64,000 nucleotides of DNA from a virus (IMGVR_UViG_3300042356_000801:1-64000); one strand, 5' to 3'; numbered from the stretch's first letter, positions 10,153-21,900 are shown. The notes: generated by a model from the sequence alone, not told the origin. A program made the numbers and translations.

Positions 10153-11856
10153 TTATGTAAGACTTATCCCTGGTTCAGGAGTCCCTGTTGCGTCATTAGG
10201 AGTTCCTGTTATGGGGTTGGGTACGTTTCCTAGCGGGTACATACCGTCGACAGTGTCACCTATTGGGTTTCCTGGGACAACCGTTCCATCTGCTTTTGTT
10301 CCCGGGATAATGTCACCAATCCTGAATTCAACAACATCTACAGCTTGGTGGTAAATCTTGTACCCCATAGGTTTTGCCATTTCTACAGCGTCAAGTATTG
10401 AGTAACTTTCGTCACCGTTTGATTCACAGTCAAAGGTCTCGTTCAGCAGGGTCCGAATCAAAATCTTGAAAGGGTCGCTGTCGTAGTGAGCGGTTATCGA
10501 TACAAAGTAGGTCGAATTCTCCCCGTCCTTTGTATAGTGAAGTACTTGCTTGACGGCTTCTCTAATTGCCTCGGTTGTCCCAGCAGCGCGTCCATAATAC
10601 CCATTGGAAAGCTGCCACCTAATGTAAGAATCAACTGCCCCAGTGGAAGTAAATATGTCTTGCGGAGTTGCGTATGTCGTGTCTGTTAAGCCGTTATAAA
10701 GATACGCAATGTTCTTCTTTAGTCTGTGACCGTTGAACTGAGAAAGCCATGGGGCGTATCTTGAATCAACATATTGGGGATTGACTAAAGTGCTATGGGT
10801 GTCGTTGGATTCATACTGCTCTGCAAGCGTTCCGAGTTGTCCAGGCTCATAGTGATAAACACGTAAATATTCTTCATAAACACCTCTGGCTCCAGTCATC
10901 AAACAGTCGATAAGTCTATGTAGTGGTGCCGATGGGTTTGTTTGATTTGAGTCCATCTCCCAATAAAAATCAGGCATTGAACTAAGAGCGCTGTAAACAT
11001 AAGGGTTTGAATAGTAAGCAAAGTCTTCTATTAGGTGAGGCGAGGTTAGATACAAAACCTGCCCGCTATGATTTGTTAGCGTAATTAATATGTCAAAACC
11101 GTAAGTTTCTTCTTCTGACATTGGAAGCATTTCTACGTTGCTTCTAAATGCGGCAAATCTTCCTGGATATATAGTCGAAACAACAGGCTCTACGGACTCT
11201 ATTCCCACCCATTCCGAGTAAACCAAAGTGCACGCAACATTGGTTTGTTCTGTGCAGTAAATCTTCCCGTTAAAAGAAAAATCTTTACCATTGTCCCCAA
11301 GAAGCATGGGACTATGACCTACGAGTCTTAAGGTTACGGGTCCAGACGTGCCTGGGTTTATTTTTATTGCGTATCTAGATTTAACGTCAAACGTATCGGC
11401 AACTGTAGAAATTGTTCCACCATCACACTCCCACCTCTGTGGGTATAAAAAATATACAGACACAGCATATGTGGGGTGGGTTGTGGAAAATATTTCACCC
11501 ATAGACCAATCTAGGTCGGTTTCACAATGAAGATAGTAATGGGTAGCGTCCGAGGTTATGTCAACAATTCTGTAGTTGTCGTTTAGTGCTATTGGGTTTG
11601 GGTCGGTGGAGGTTGGGGTATAACCATCAACGTCGTCGAACGCTATCCCCGAGACAGTTATCGGGTCGTCAATGCTTGGTAAGTAAGTTTTAAGAACCTT
11701 TAAAACTAGGTGGTTTTTTGCATAGGATACGTCTTCGTCAATCGACCACTGAGCAACTGGGTAGGCGTTGCTTGTCAGTGGTATAGATATCCCGGTAAGT
11801 CGGTTGGTCGTCTCTAGAGCGTTATACTGAGAAAGCCTATTAAAAGTCTTAGCCAC
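10153..11856 (-). CDS. Baseplate protein with gpI-like C-terminal part
   Basis: A 567-residue protein. The last 280 residues or so resemble the P2 gpI / tail_P2_I family. That family caps the baseplate periphery and links it to the fibres. The cues are the run around AEQYESND ... SRYAPWLSQFNG, the helical GAVDSYIRWQLSNGYYGRAAGT segment's layout, and a late domain on positioning. The first half is beta-rich and unique. It follows the gpJ-like gene with a 2-nt gap, which is the canonical P2/Mu order (W/25, J, I, fibre). Confidence 0.7.
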   Translation of the reverse strand: MAKTFNRLSQYNALETTNRLTGISIPLTSNAYPVAQWSIDEDVSYAKNHLVLKVLKTYLPSIDDPITVSGIAFDDVDGYTPTSTDPNPIALNDNYRIVDITSDATHYYLHCETDLDWSMGEIFSTTHPTYAVSVYFLYPQRWECDGGTISTVADTFDVKSRYAIKINPGTSGPVTLRLVGHSPMLLGDNGKDFSFNGKIYCTEQTNVACTLVYSEWVGIESVEPVVSTIYPGRFAAFRSNVEMLPMSEEETYGFDILITLTNHSGQVLYLTSPHLIEDFAYYSNPYVYSALSSMPDFYWEMDSNQTNPSAPLHRLIDCLMTGARGVYEEYLRVYHYEPGQLGTLAEQYESNDTHSTLVNPQYVDSRYAPWLSQFNGHRLKKNIAYLYNGLTDTTYATPQDIFTSTGAVDSYIRWQLSNGYYGRAAGTTEAIREAVKQVLHYTKDGENSTYFVSITAHYDSDPFKILIRTLLNETFDCESNGDESYSILDAVEMAKPMGYKIYHQAVDVVEFRIGDIIPGTKADGTVVPGNPIGDTVDGMYPLGNVPNPITGTPNDATGTPEPGISLT

Positions 11857-11858
11857 GG

Positions 11859-13307
11859 CTACACCACCGTGTATGAGATGGTTAAATCATCAGGCGTAAT
11901 TCTTGGAGCCCAACCCTTGTTTGCTGGTTCTAAGTTTTCGTCAATCTGGGGAAGCCAGTTTGAGCCATTAGGACTAAGTGTTAGTGACGAGACATATCTA
12001 ACACCGGGTATTGTGCTAATCAAAGCAATAACTTGATTAGCTCTTAGAACGTCTTCTGATGTTGGGTAAACGCCCGGGCTCAAGTATTCGATAATTGAAT
12101 TTTCTATTGTCTGCTGCAGTGGCTCTTGGTCGTAGTTTGAGTCAAGAACAACAACTGCTTCAATTGCCGCAGAAAGAAGTTCAAAGTTGCTTACGTTTAC
12201 TATAAGACCCGGGAGTGCTTTATCTACAATCGCGCTTTGTATGTCTGGTATCTGAATTAATGTGTCTACAAAGTCACCATTTCCATAAACAAAAACAGCA
12301 ATATTTCCGACTGACTCAATTCCTTTTTTGACAATTCCATCATCGGGAGAGTTGTCTTCTGGGCCAGTATTTGTATATGAGATAGTTGTAGAGTCGGTTC
12401 CTGTCAACGTATGCGTGCCATTGTATGCGGTATTAAACAATCCAGAAACCGTTACTTCGTCTCCTTCTTGGAATTGATGACCCGAGCCAATTGTTAATGT
12501 TGCCTCTGTGCCTGCAACGTTTCTGGACACATACGTAATTGCTTTGGTTTTACTTGTTGCTATGTCTCCTGTATCTGGGTCGCCGTCGGTTAAGTCGTAG
12601 GTACGAACTCGTCCAACTAAACCAGAATATGTATTAGCAACAAACGAGTCAACTTGACTTGCTTTTACAAGTGTTGAAGTAAGGGACGATAGATGAGAAA
12701 CTGCTCTAGACAAGAAAGAGGAAGAGTTTTCGTCGTTTACGCCGTTTTGGAAATAGCTTCCAGCTTCTGCACTAAAAATAGAAGTGGAAGGCGTAAGCAG
12801 GCTAAGTGGCGTAGATGGCGTAATTGAAGGAATTACTCCTGGGGTAAAGCACTCAGTAAGAACTGTACCCGATGGGAAAGGGTCACCAGTGTTGGGGGAC
12901 TCGTTGGCGGCAATCTCAAGAGACTCAACCGTCATGAAAACGTATTCAATTACTTCATCTTCAAAAACGCTTGTATAACCAAAAAACGTACCTACAGGTA
13001 TTGTTGCACCTTCATAGGAGTCGGCTTCTACAACAACCGACATCTGAGCAGGGGAAGAAAGATTGATGGTGACGCCCATCATTGAAAGAATGCCGGCCAT
13101 TAACCTGTCTGGGATTCTATTTATGGCAGTCGCGTTAACCCACCCAATCCAGGCCATTGCCTGAAACATGGCGTCCTCTACGGTGCCTGTCCTCAGAGTG
13201 AATTCTGGAAGCGTCAAGCGCGCCATCTCTATGGCTTCCAGGTACATGTCTCCTGGCTCTTTGTCATAGACGGTAATGTCTACGTATTGTGAAAAATCTG
13301 CTGCCAT
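11859..13307 (-). CDS. Baseplate wedge protein, gpJ-like
   Basis: A 482-residue protein of the baseplate J family. The N-terminus (PEFTLRTGTVEDAMFQAMAW) and the segment RIPDRLMAGILSMMG are typical. The C-terminus, with VIALISTIPGVRYVSSL, matches the family's last domain. gpJ-type proteins form the wedges that dimerise around the hub in contractile tails. An Ig-like stretch (about residues 255-315) is inserted in the middle, with the sequence TFTI-type strands around GHQFQEGDEVTVSG. It is directly upstream of the gpI-like gene and downstream of the gp25-like gene. Confidence 0.8.
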   Translation of the reverse strand: MAADFSQYVDITVYDKEPGDMYLEAIEMARLTLPEFTLRTGTVEDAMFQAMAWIGWVNATAINRIPDRLMAGILSMMGVTINLSSPAQMSVVVEADSYEGATIPVGTFFGYTSVFEDEVIEYVFMTVESLEIAANESPNTGDPFPSGTVLTECFTPGVIPSITPSTPLSLLTPSTSIFSAEAGSYFQNGVNDENSSSFLSRAVSHLSSLTSTLVKASQVDSFVANTYSGLVGRVRTYDLTDGDPDTGDIATSKTKAITYVSRNVAGTEATLTIGSGHQFQEGDEVTVSGLFNTAYNGTHTLTGTDSTTISYTNTGPEDNSPDDGIVKKGIESVGNIAVFVYGNGDFVDTLIQIPDIQSAIVDKALPGLIVNVSNFELLSAAIEAVVVLDSNYDQEPLQQTIENSIIEYLSPGVYPTSEDVLRANQVIALISTIPGVRYVSSLTLSPNGSNWLPQIDENLEPANKGWAPRITPDDLTISYTVV

Positions 13308-13312
13308 TGGAT

Positions 13313-13609
13313 TTACTCTTCCGTTATTACAAAAGAAAACTGAACACCTATTGTCCCATTATCTTCCGATATGTTAAGTGATGTTATTTCAACTTCTGGT
13401 ACAAAACGAGAAGCGTTAAGAACAAATAGACCCTTGTCTACGGTTGTGAAGGTGGGGTCGCTCACTCCAAATCTTGGGGTGAACGGATGACTTTGGGGCT
13501 CGGTAAGTAGGGCTACCGTCAATAGCTGAGAGTAGAAATCGTAAGTGCCGTCATAAAGCTTCTGGACACCAGACGTGTCAAATTTAATTGGGAATTTAAT
13601 AGTGTCCAT
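13313..13609 (-). CDS. Baseplate wedge protein, gp25/gpW-like
   Basis: A 98-residue protein of the size and layout of the T4 gp25 / P2 gpW baseplate family. It has an early DFYSQLLTVALLTEP segment, a RFG-containing loop, and a C-terminal strand pair (EITSLNISEDNGTIGVQFSF). gp25-like proteins join the wedge to the sheath. Position just before gpJ is the classic order. The start has no Shine-Dalgarno, but GATAAT lies 6 nt before the ATG. Confidence 0.7.
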   Translation of the reverse strand: MDTIKFPIKFDTSGVQKLYDGTYDFYSQLLTVALLTEPQSHPFTPRFGVSDPTFTTVDKGLFVLNASRFVPEVEITSLNISEDNGTIGVQFSFVITEE

Positions 13610-13615
13610 TTTCTA

Positions 13616-13621
13616 ATTATC
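13616..13621 (-). promoter_or_regulatory. Candidate -10 hexamer, leaderless start
   Basis: GATAAT on the minus strand, 6 nt before the ATG of the gp25-like gene, in a 29-nt intergenic gap. It would allow separate, leaderless expression of the wedge genes. Confidence 0.35.
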
Positions 13622-13638
13622 CCACATAGCTAAGTTCT

Positions 13639-13944
13639 TCATGGTTTAGGGTACTCGTCTTTCACGGCTTGGATTTGCTCGCGCCATGCCTCTAGACCCC
13701 CGTGGAACAAAAGGTCGAGCTGTTCGGCAATCGAGGGGTAGGCATTGCGTCTGTCTGTTTGATATGTCATTGCTTGCGCTTTGGCCACCGCCACAGCAAA
13801 TTCTGCTTCTGTTGGTTTAGGTACGTCTTCCGATTCCCAAACGAGAAGAGAGTAGTCCGGTTCCCCGTCTTTGCCTGGGTCAATAGAAATGGGCAGTAAA
13901 CCAGTCGGGTCCAATACCTCAAAAATGTAGTGTTTCCAACTCAT
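13639..13944 (-). CDS. Small tail protein, XkdW-like
   Basis: A 101-residue protein. The C-terminal segment [19 protein letters not shown], followed by W and a late VKDEYPKP, is a pattern seen in many small phage proteins encoded next to fibre or spike genes (XkdW-like and related). Its role is probably in fibre or spike assembly, but that is inferred. The ATG overlaps the stop of the spike/collagen gene by 4 nt, so translation of the pair is coupled. Confidence 0.55.
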   Translation of the reverse strand: MSWKHYIFEVLDPTGLLPISIDPGKDGEPDYSLLVWESEDVPKPTEAEFAVAVAKAQAMTYQTDRRNAYPSIAEQLDLLFHGGLEAWREQIQAVKDEYPKP

Positions 13945-15752
13945 GGTGTGGTTACCGTAAAATAGGCTGAGTCGTTGGCATCACTCAAAACAGTAATTGC
14001 TTCTCCGTACACTTGAAGATAAAAAGTTCCTGCATTACCCCCAGTAACGCCCATTCCAATAACCCCCGAAACATTTTTATGGCTATAACTCTCATTTGTA
14101 AAATAACGAAAAGACCCACCTACGGCCCCATCGGTGTCATAATAAGTGCGAACCAAATACGCACCAGTAGCAGCAAAGTAGCAACTAAAATTATAGTTGC
14201 ACACAATGACGCTAGTGCTAGATGGAATAGTTATTCCAACTGCACCTACTGTTAGCCAAGTATTCGCGCCAGTTGTAAAAGCTGTAGCATTTCTTCCATA
14301 GGCACCAATAGTTAGTGCTGTTCCTATTTGTTCTCCAGCAACATGCCAACCGTAAACATTGGATTTAGCGCTGTACCGCGGCACTCCAGCCGAGTCAATG
14401 TACATTCTCCTGTCCCACCCACTGCCATTCCAGGTTAAAAACCCAAGTTCGGTAGCGGAGTTTCCAGCATTCATGTTTGTTGCTCTTATTTGCGCATTGC
14501 CGGTGTCGGAGCCATAAGAAGAAGTATCGACTCCAAAGTTTAAGGCAGCGGAGTTACCCGTAGTATTGGTTGCGTAATTGACGATAGATATCTCTCCGCC
14601 TTTGCCGCCAACAGTGTCCTTACGCACATGAAGTTGCGAGCTTGTGTTTGTAGCGAGAAGAGAAGTGTCCCCTATTCCAACAGTAGATGGGAGAGACAAA
14701 GTTATTCCACCGGTAGAACCAGAAGTTGTTATTTGATTTGCCATTCCGGTAACTGCCACGACTCCGGTATTCGTTACAGTAACTGCACCTGTTGCTCCAG
14801 AAACTGTAATTCCCGTACCGCCAGCTAATGAAGTAACACCATTTGAACCCGGGACACCAGAAGGTCCAGTTGCCCCAATGGGTCCAGTTGCGCCAGTCGG
14901 ACCACCAGCAGGACCGGTAGCACCAGTCAAGCCAGTTGGGCCTGTTGCGCCGGTTATGCCAGTGGGTCCAGTTGGTCCTGTTCCTCCATCTAGTCCAGGC
15001 AAACCATTTAATCCCGGGTCACCTTGAGGGCCAGTCGCACCAGTCGCACCAATTCCTGTCGGACCGGTAGCGCCTGTTAGGCCAGTAGCTCCTGTTGACC
15101 CGGTAGTCCCAGTTAATCCTGTCGCGCCTGCTGGACCGGTAGCACCTGTTGGTCCAGTTGGTCCAGTTGGTCCACCGGAAGGACCCGTCGGCCCTGTTGG
15201 CCCTGTCGCTGGCTGCGGTCCAACCTCAACCCACGATGAGTCGTAATAAACAAAAGTCTGACTTGTGTCTGATTCAAACCACAAGTCTCCCTGCATTGGG
15301 TTGGCTGGGGCAGTATCAGATACCTTAACTCCTCCACCTATTGACATCCACGCAGAACCGTCCCAGTACTGGACAGCAGAAGTTGCGGTTACGTATGTGA
15401 ACACTCCAGTACTTGGGGTCATTCCAAGTGTCGCCGTTCTTTCTAGTTCTGTAGGGAAGACAAGAATGGATGAACGGTTGGACGACTTGCTTGACCCAAG
15501 AATAACAAAGCTGGTCATTGCCGATGTCAAGAACGTCCCTACGACAGTATCGTCTACTTTGTATTTTTTTGTAAGGTCCGTATCAAGTGGAAGTATTGGC
15601 CCTAAATCGCTACCAAGTTCAGGTATGTGAACATGAACTCGGCCGTCAGAACCTACTCTTGTAACAATGCAGTTAAATATTTCGCCAGGGTCTTTGGAAA
15701 TAGAGAAAGCATTGTCTCTACGGATTACTTGTGGTTGTGGAGGAGTAATCAT
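13941..15752 (-). CDS. Baseplate spike OB-fold fused to collagen-like fibre
   Basis: A 603-residue protein with an unusual domain order. Residues about 20-95 are an OB-fold like gpV/gp5 of the central spike ([20 protein letters not shown] ... VVGTFL). A W-containing beta module follows ([13 protein letters not shown], repeated as [12 protein letters not shown]). A collagen-like Gly-X-Y region (about 183-305) comes next, and the C-terminal 270 residues are beta-rich with [17 protein letters not shown], resembling fibre shafts and tips. Neighbours are hub proteins on one side and an XkdW-like protein on the other, consistent with a central baseplate place. Fusion of spike OB and collagen fibre on one chain is not the usual arrangement. 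Confidence 0.7.
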   Translation of the reverse strand: MITPPQPQVIRRDNAFSISKDPGEIFNCIVTRVGSDGRVHVHIPELGSDLGPILPLDTDLTKKYKVDDTVVGTFLTSAMTSFVILGSSKSSNRSSILVFPTELERTATLGMTPSTGVFTYVTATSAVQYWDGSAWMSIGGGVKVSDTAPANPMQGDLWFESDTSQTFVYYDSSWVEVGPQPATGPTGPTGPSGGPTGPTGPTGATGPAGATGLTGTTGSTGATGLTGATGPTGIGATGATGPQGDPGLNGLPGLDGGTGPTGPTGITGATGPTGLTGATGPAGGPTGATGPIGATGPSGVPGSNGVTSLAGGTGITVSGATGAVTVTNTGVVAVTGMANQITTSGSTGGITLSLPSTVGIGDTSLLATNTSSQLHVRKDTVGGKGGEISIVNYATNTTGNSAALNFGVDTSSYGSDTGNAQIRATNMNAGNSATELGFLTWNGSGWDRRMYIDSAGVPRYSAKSNVYGWHVAGEQIGTALTIGAYGRNATAFTTGANTWLTVGAVGITIPSSTSVIVCNYNFSCYFAATGAYLVRTYYDTDGAVGGSFRYFTNESYSHKNVSGVIGMGVTGGNAGTFYLQVYGEAITVLSDANDSAYFTVTTP

Positions 15753-17359
15753 TATTCGCTACCAGGAGTATTTACGTATTTACCATTGGGGAACTTTTTT
15801 ATAACTATTTCATGTTGTTGACCGCTTATTAGGGCACCATAGACCCCAGCGTTGTAAATAGATTCTTTTTTAGACTTGCCTCTTACTTTTGCCAAAAACC
15901 TACCATCCGCCTGATACTTTGCTATGGCTTCATTTTGAGTTAGCTCAACAGGCATTCCTGTTTCCATTGACGTCCATATTGGGGTAAGAAGAAGCGAAAA
16001 TGGCTTACCATTATTTACGCCCCCTTCGGTCCATGGGTAGATGGTGATTGAGTGTGTTGTCTTTACGGTATCTCCAGAGACCAGTACTGGCCTATCGTAG
16101 ATATCCATGTTGCCAGTTGCAAACACCCCGGCGGTAGGAGTTGGATAGCGGTCAAATCGGTGGTCCGCGTCTGGCAGTGGGAATATGCCCTTATATATTC
16201 TTTTTCTAAAGAACTTTGAACCAGCGCGGGTCACGTCATACGTCATTGTTCTATTAGTTAGACCATCCTGGTCGGTGATGTCGATTACCTGTGGACCACG
16301 TTCACCAATTGGCAAATCTTTGATTTCTTTGTCTTCTTTTTGTGGTTTTTTAAAAGAAATACTTACCGGGTCTGGTGATATGTCAGGAAAAGAAACATTA
16401 TCTATTAGGTAGTAACCATTGTAATCGGACATCCCACCAAGTTTTATTGTCATTCCAGGCCTTAACCGAACAGCGTTAAATCTATCTAATACAGCAGTAC
16501 CAGAAGCATCCCATGGGTTGTTTTCCGTCATGCTGATGCTTGGAATCTCCATAAGCTGAAGGTCTTCTCTTAGGTCAGCAGAATCCAGTTTTTTGTTTTT
16601 CCATGTAAGTGGGATGTATTTGTTCTTGGTTTTTGCTTTTTTGTCTTTACTTTTGATTTGGGCTTCTGTTAATTTGGCTTCGTGTGTTCCCCAATTTTTG
16701 AGAATATATTTTTCAGATGCAAATATTAAATACCCGTCTACTTCGTAAACAACAAATTTTGCTGTTTTAGCAAGACTGTCAATTACGCTCCATAAGGACT
16801 CGGCTTTGCTTCCAGCGGTAGCCTTGTTTATGCTTTGTGATTTTGAAGTTGTTTCACCCCAAAATTTTAGACCATATTTTTTTGCAGCTCTTTTAACGAA
16901 CTCCGTACCGGAACCCCCAACAGTTCCTGGCTTTCTGTCTCTCTTCATCTGCTGTATGGCGCGAGAATAGCAAGTTACCGTAACGGTAGGGTTCTCTCCT
17001 GGTCCCTGCGACACCCCAACATTTGCTATTTCAAATAGTTGGAGCTGTCTTTGGGATATGTCTGGAAGTGTTGTTTTTTCTATTGTTCCAAACGTCTCAC
17101 TGAGGTAAGCAACAACGCGACCCATGTTAAAATAGTTTTTAGAAATCATTTTAAGGTCTTCGTCAAGAACGGTAAAAGACAGTTCACTAGACATGTTCAT
17201 TGTGTATTGAACGTTTACGCTTATAAGTCTTTCTCTTACTTCAGCAATTTCTTCTCTTTTTTCGTCCATAAAAAACAGGACGCCACCATACTGACGCTCA
17301 AGGGAGCGTGGGATTTGTTTCCATAATTCAATTGGGACCCTGTTGTCTGCGTTAGCCAT
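15752..17359 (-). CDS. Baseplate hub protein, gpD/gp27-like
   Basis: A 535-residue protein. The sequence around [17 protein letters not shown] and [10 protein letters not shown], followed by a long helical and beta region with [12 protein letters not shown] and [16 protein letters not shown], is typical of hub proteins of the gpD / XkdQ / gp27 type. These form a trimeric platform between the tube and the spike. A late segment ([25 protein letters not shown]) matches the last hub domain. The C-terminal 150 residues are an extension without a recognised fold. It overlaps the spike gene by one base and lies 2 nt after the preceding gene. Confidence 0.7.
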   Translation of the reverse strand: MANADNRVPIELWKQIPRSLERQYGGVLFFMDEKREEIAEVRERLISVNVQYTMNMSSELSFTVLDEDLKMISKNYFNMGRVVAYLSETFGTIEKTTLPDISQRQLQLFEIANVGVSQGPGENPTVTVTCYSRAIQQMKRDRKPGTVGGSGTEFVKRAAKKYGLKFWGETTSKSQSINKATAGSKAESLWSVIDSLAKTAKFVVYEVDGYLIFASEKYILKNWGTHEAKLTEAQIKSKDKKAKTKNKYIPLTWKNKKLDSADLREDLQLMEIPSISMTENNPWDASGTAVLDRFNAVRLRPGMTIKLGGMSDYNGYYLIDNVSFPDISPDPVSISFKKPQKEDKEIKDLPIGERGPQVIDITDQDGLTNRTMTYDVTRAGSKFFRKRIYKGIFPLPDADHRFDRYPTPTAGVFATGNMDIYDRPVLVSGDTVKTTHSITIYPWTEGGVNNGKPFSLLLTPIWTSMETGMPVELTQNEAIAKYQADGRFLAKVRGKSKKESIYNAGVYGALISGQQHEIVIKKFPNGKYVNTPGSE

Positions 17360-17361
17360 AA

Positions 17362-18999
17362 CTATGGTCCAAAAATGTCACGGACACCCAACATTCCAAT
17401 AGGTTGGGTTCGGCGTCTGGACGCAAGGTCGTATGCGGCCTGGTCAAGAACGATTACAGACTTGCAGGATGCGTCATAATTTACTATTCCCTTAGCTAGT
17501 GACCTTAGCCATGCAATATCATTTGATGTGTAGTTTTCTCTACTCCAAGTGTTTTTTGCTGCTGAGTTGTCACATAATCCCTTGTCTCCAGGGGGTGGTG
17601 GTGGAACCTCGGGAATTGGTTTAAGTTTTGGAAATTCAATAAGTTTTATTAGTTCTTGAGGGTATTCGGTCAGCGTTATGTCGCACGAAGCCCTGCTTAT
17701 CGCTCCAGTAGAGCTTCTATATATAGAGCTAACATTCAGGTCGGCAATAACAAACAAAGAGCCTTTGCTTGCAGAGTCATTGTTAAACGGATACCTAACT
17801 GGCTCCGACAGCAATTTGTCAAAACCCATAAATACAACAGGAAACGGACTTGAGGCCATTTGGCGTAGATTTTTAAGTTGTTCATCAACACTTGTTGTTA
17901 TTACTTTGTTATCAAGAGCATCGTCTAGATTGCCAGAAATATCCGAGGCAACAATAAAGCTAAAAGAAACACTCATTAATTTGTATGACTTCCAGTCAAC
18001 CATTGGCCTATTTGCTGCTCTATCAATTGGGGTCCAATCAGAGCCAAGACTTGAATAGGTTATTTGATTTGGCCTATGAACAAATTCATAAACAAGCGGT
18101 GTTTGTCCTGATGTTGTTGTTTGAACAAGTTTGGGTGTTTGCGATGCAGCAACCGAAGTCGCTGAAATGCCATTTTTTTTAACCGTATTTAAGGTGACAG
18201 CTATGGTTTTGCTTTTTGCAATTTGTCTTGCGGTGCTTGCTTTTGGAGTAATCAAAGACTCTGATTCTCTTACAGCCAAGGTTCTCTGTGCCTGAGCATT
18301 AATTAACGCAACTGCTTCTTCTCGTGATTTGCCTTGAGATATTAGCTCGTAAACTTGAGAAATTCTTATTGACTCAACAGTATTAGCCATAAGGGACTCG
18401 TTGCTCTGACCAGAGGTATCCCTTGAGAAAATTGTGTCAATAAGGTATTGAGTATCAGTGATTCCAAAAGTTTGCAAATTACCAAATGGGTAAAACTCGT
18501 TCTTAAACGGGTGATACCAATAAGAAGGGACAATCAGTGTTCCGTAGCTGTCGTAAGTGTCTGTGTATGTTTCTTTGCTTTCAACCCAAATCTGGATATT
18601 TCTATAAGAGTAAGGGTTGGTTGAAGGAGAGAGTGGGTACAGTTTTGTTCTTCCTGTAGCAACAAACAGTTTAGTTCCATAGTATTTGTGTGTATAAACG
18701 GCATACCTGTCGGTGTAGTGCCTTGGAACTTTTTTAACCAGACTTTCTAGGCGAGGTTCATACTTAACCCTTGTGGCAATAACGTTTTCATCTCCAGCCG
18801 TATACTCTTTGTACTTTGTCAACCCAGGAAGAGGCATCCAGTACTCAACCTCGTCAAGCCTAATTGGGGTACCACCTGGAACATTTTTGTATAGATGATA
18901 AATGGGATAACCGGAGTAAATAACGCCTGCTCCTGGTTGTGTTTTGCGAACTTCTTTATAAAAATAAGTATTTTGAATAGGTTGAGTAACTGCAGGCAT
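17362..18999 (-). CDS. Tail hub adaptor, XkdP-like
   Basis: A 545-residue protein between the tape measure and the hub. That position and the segment HRPNQITYSSLG ... DWKSYKLMSVSFSFIVA, with a later SPFPVVFMGFDKLL and CDITLTEYPQELI, resemble the XkdP/gp53-type adaptors that connect the tube to the hub. A proline-rich run (PIPEVPPPPPGDKG) separates a C-terminal domain of about 80 residues. No LysM repeat is obvious. The start overlaps the tape measure stop (TAATG). Confidence 0.5.
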   Translation of the reverse strand: MPAVTQPIQNTYFYKEVRKTQPGAGVIYSGYPIYHLYKNVPGGTPIRLDEVEYWMPLPGLTKYKEYTAGDENVIATRVKYEPRLESLVKKVPRHYTDRYAVYTHKYYGTKLFVATGRTKLYPLSPSTNPYSYRNIQIWVESKETYTDTYDSYGTLIVPSYWYHPFKNEFYPFGNLQTFGITDTQYLIDTIFSRDTSGQSNESLMANTVESIRISQVYELISQGKSREEAVALINAQAQRTLAVRESESLITPKASTARQIAKSKTIAVTLNTVKKNGISATSVAASQTPKLVQTTTSGQTPLVYEFVHRPNQITYSSLGSDWTPIDRAANRPMVDWKSYKLMSVSFSFIVASDISGNLDDALDNKVITTSVDEQLKNLRQMASSPFPVVFMGFDKLLSEPVRYPFNNDSASKGSLFVIADLNVSSIYRSSTGAISRASCDITLTEYPQELIKLIEFPKLKPIPEVPPPPPGDKGLCDNSAAKNTWSRENYTSNDIAWLRSLAKGIVNYDASCKSVIVLDQAAYDLASRRRTQPIGMLGVRDIFGP

Positions 19000-21900
19000 T
19001 AGGTTCTCTCTCTTACTCTTTGCTCAGTATTTTTTATCTTTGCCATAACCATATTTGCTATCTCTTCAGGATTGTTTTGTCCACCATTGATATGGAATGT
19101 AAACGAGTTAGTTCCTGAGGAAACAGTAGCGCTAGTTGGTACGCCCATTTGGTTAGAAGCTGGGGTCAATGTGTCACCAATTGCTCCAGCTCCCGGAACT
19201 GCATGAAGATGCCTTCCACGACCACTTCCGTGGAACTCGGCAAATCCACCAGCGTTGCGTGTTGCTACGGCATAAGAGCCAAGATTTTGCCCAACAATGT
19301 CAATTGCTCTGCCTGTCACATGGTCAGAATTAAGCGAGCCAAGACCGTAGGTTCTGTAGGAAGACGTTATTGACCTCTTTCCAGCAATGGAGCCATTAAT
19401 GGAGTTGTGTCTAGCCATAGTCTGGCTGAGTCTTGAAGAAGTTGTGTCGCCAACAACCCCACCACGAGGAGTATTTGTGTCATCCTTCATGATTTCTTTC
19501 ATGGCATCTTTCGACCACCATTCGGGTTTTCCAGTAGAGTCAGTGAAATAGTTAGCCATGTTATCGTTGAAGTTCTCTACCGCCGTCTTGAAGGTGTCTG
19601 AAGCAGTGGACATCTTGTCAGCTACAGCATTGGTGTCTTTGTCTATTGACCCTATTTCAAAGTTTTTCTGAGTAGCACCGTATGCGTCAAACTTGTCAGA
19701 AAGCACATTTTGCATGTACTCTTCTTTGCTACCAAAACCTTTAGCTTCATATATTTTTTTTGATTCTTCGTCGGTTTTGTTTGCAAATGGGTCGGTTATG
19801 TTGAAAGTTCCAGACTCAACATCTTTGAGGAATTTTTCCCTATTTGGGGCGTCCATGGAGCCGATTACGGCCGACAGTTGCGAGGTATTGCCCATCATTC
19901 CGGAGTTTGCAAGCATTCCTGTTATTTGTTCAGACGCGCCCCCAATAAATCCTTTTTCCGTACTTGCATCTTGAGCTGCAAGTGCCTTAACAACTGCGGG
20001 TGTAAAGAACTTTGCGGGGTCCATTTTTGCCCATGCACCACCAGGTCCAAACAGTTTTCCTGGGTCAGCGGCTGTTCCTATTTGTTCTTTCTGGCCATAG
20101 AAGGAGTCAATAGCCCCCTTGCCCATTGATGCAGACGATTCCTGGAAACCTTTTAACGCTTCAAGGACCGATGCAGTGCTGCCTCCGCCTTTTACAACGT
20201 CGAAAACTTGACGACCCCGCTCGTCATAAATTTCTGGGGCTTTTGCTGCTTTTATTGCTTCATCAAATCCATCAGAAATACCCTTTACGAACGAGTCAAT
20301 GTTTAGGTTTTTCATTTCCTCGGTTGTTCTAACCATATTTAGACCAAGTTTTTCAACCATGTCTGACATTCTCATAGTGGAGTCGTAAAGGTTCACGCCC
20401 ATTTTTTTGGCCAACAATTCAAGTTCTGCTCCGGATTTACCAGACATCTTCTTGAGCATTTCCATGCGCTTTGTTGATTGGTCGCCAACCATCGTTGCTG
20501 CTTCTATGCGCTCTGGAAGTTTTTTACCAATTTCTGTTAAACCTTTAGTTGGGCTAGCTTTTATGGCTTTGTATTCATCGTCACTAATCATCCCCTTAAA
20601 TGCAGGGTCTTTACGCAGCAACTCTATTTGGTCAAGAGCTTTCTTTTGGTCGTCATTTATGGCGTTGTTTCCGCCCAGGAAACCAAGTCCTGGGACTTTT
20701 GACACAGTGTCCATTCCTGGGATATTTCCAAGGCCGCCCATCAGTTGAGAAACCCCACGGGTGACTCCTCCAGCTGCACTTGTAAGCCATCCAAGTGGGT
20801 TTAACCTTCTACCCCATCTTGACTGACCAGTGAGAGCTCCCAACCATCCTTTTGTTCCAGTCTTTCCCGACTGACTGAAATTGAGCGCTTTTTGGTCATT
20901 TCGTTTTTGAAAGTCCATGTCGATGCCCTTAAATCTGGCACCAACATTTCTGTATTTTTCAGCAGTTGCTGAAGCAACATTTTCAAGTGCGCCGCTTCGT
21001 CCAGCAAGACTTTCTCCTCTTGCTGCGGCTTCTTCGTTTCTCTTTAATTGAATTCCAGCTTTTTTAAATTCGGCAAAAGACACAGCATCCAAGAATGAAT
21101 TAACTGCCGCTTTGGCTTCCTTTGCCCTTTGCTTCATTCCGCCATACCAACCAGCAAGTGCGCCGGTAATGGCACCAAGGGCAGCACCAACTGCGGTACC
21201 TACGCCTGGAGCAATCATTGTTCCGATTGCTGCACCAGCCATGGCTCCCGTCGCTGCTCCACCTTTTGCTGTTCTTGATTTAAGGGCGGCTCCACCAAAA
21301 CCAACTGCGAGTCCAGCTAGTGGGTTGAATTGACCAACCATTCCACCAAGCGCCATTGCCCCCTGTGCTTCTGGGGCCATTTTCTGAGACAACATACCCA
21401 TACCCATACCGACAGCCATTTTTGCGCCCATGCTGTTGTTCATACCGCCAATGCCTTTTTCTGCATTTCCAAGAACAGCAGAACCAAGCCTGCTACTTCT
21501 GGTTTGACGCATGTTATGGGCCATAAGTTTTCTTTTAAGCCCAAAACCGGAATTTCTGAATGTTGCGCCTTTAAACTTTCCTGATTGCTGGTCAAGCCCA
21601 GCAACTACGTTTCCTGTCTTTGGGTGAAGAACTTCTATGGCACCAGTAGGACCGTGAAGTCTTTCTATCCCCATCTGTCGCCCTGTTATGGAGCTTTGCA
21701 GGAACCCAGCTTTTTCGTCAACCTGCGAGTTTGCAGCATTCATTATGTTGCCGAACATTCCACGGGTAGACGTAACCCCCCTGCTACCAAAGCCCCTTAC
21801 GCCTGCACCAAACTGACGAACAAGATTTCCATTTTGATACCTTGCTCTTGGGGTTCTGCCAACATTCCACCCGCCACCATTTCTACGTATCTGCTCATCT

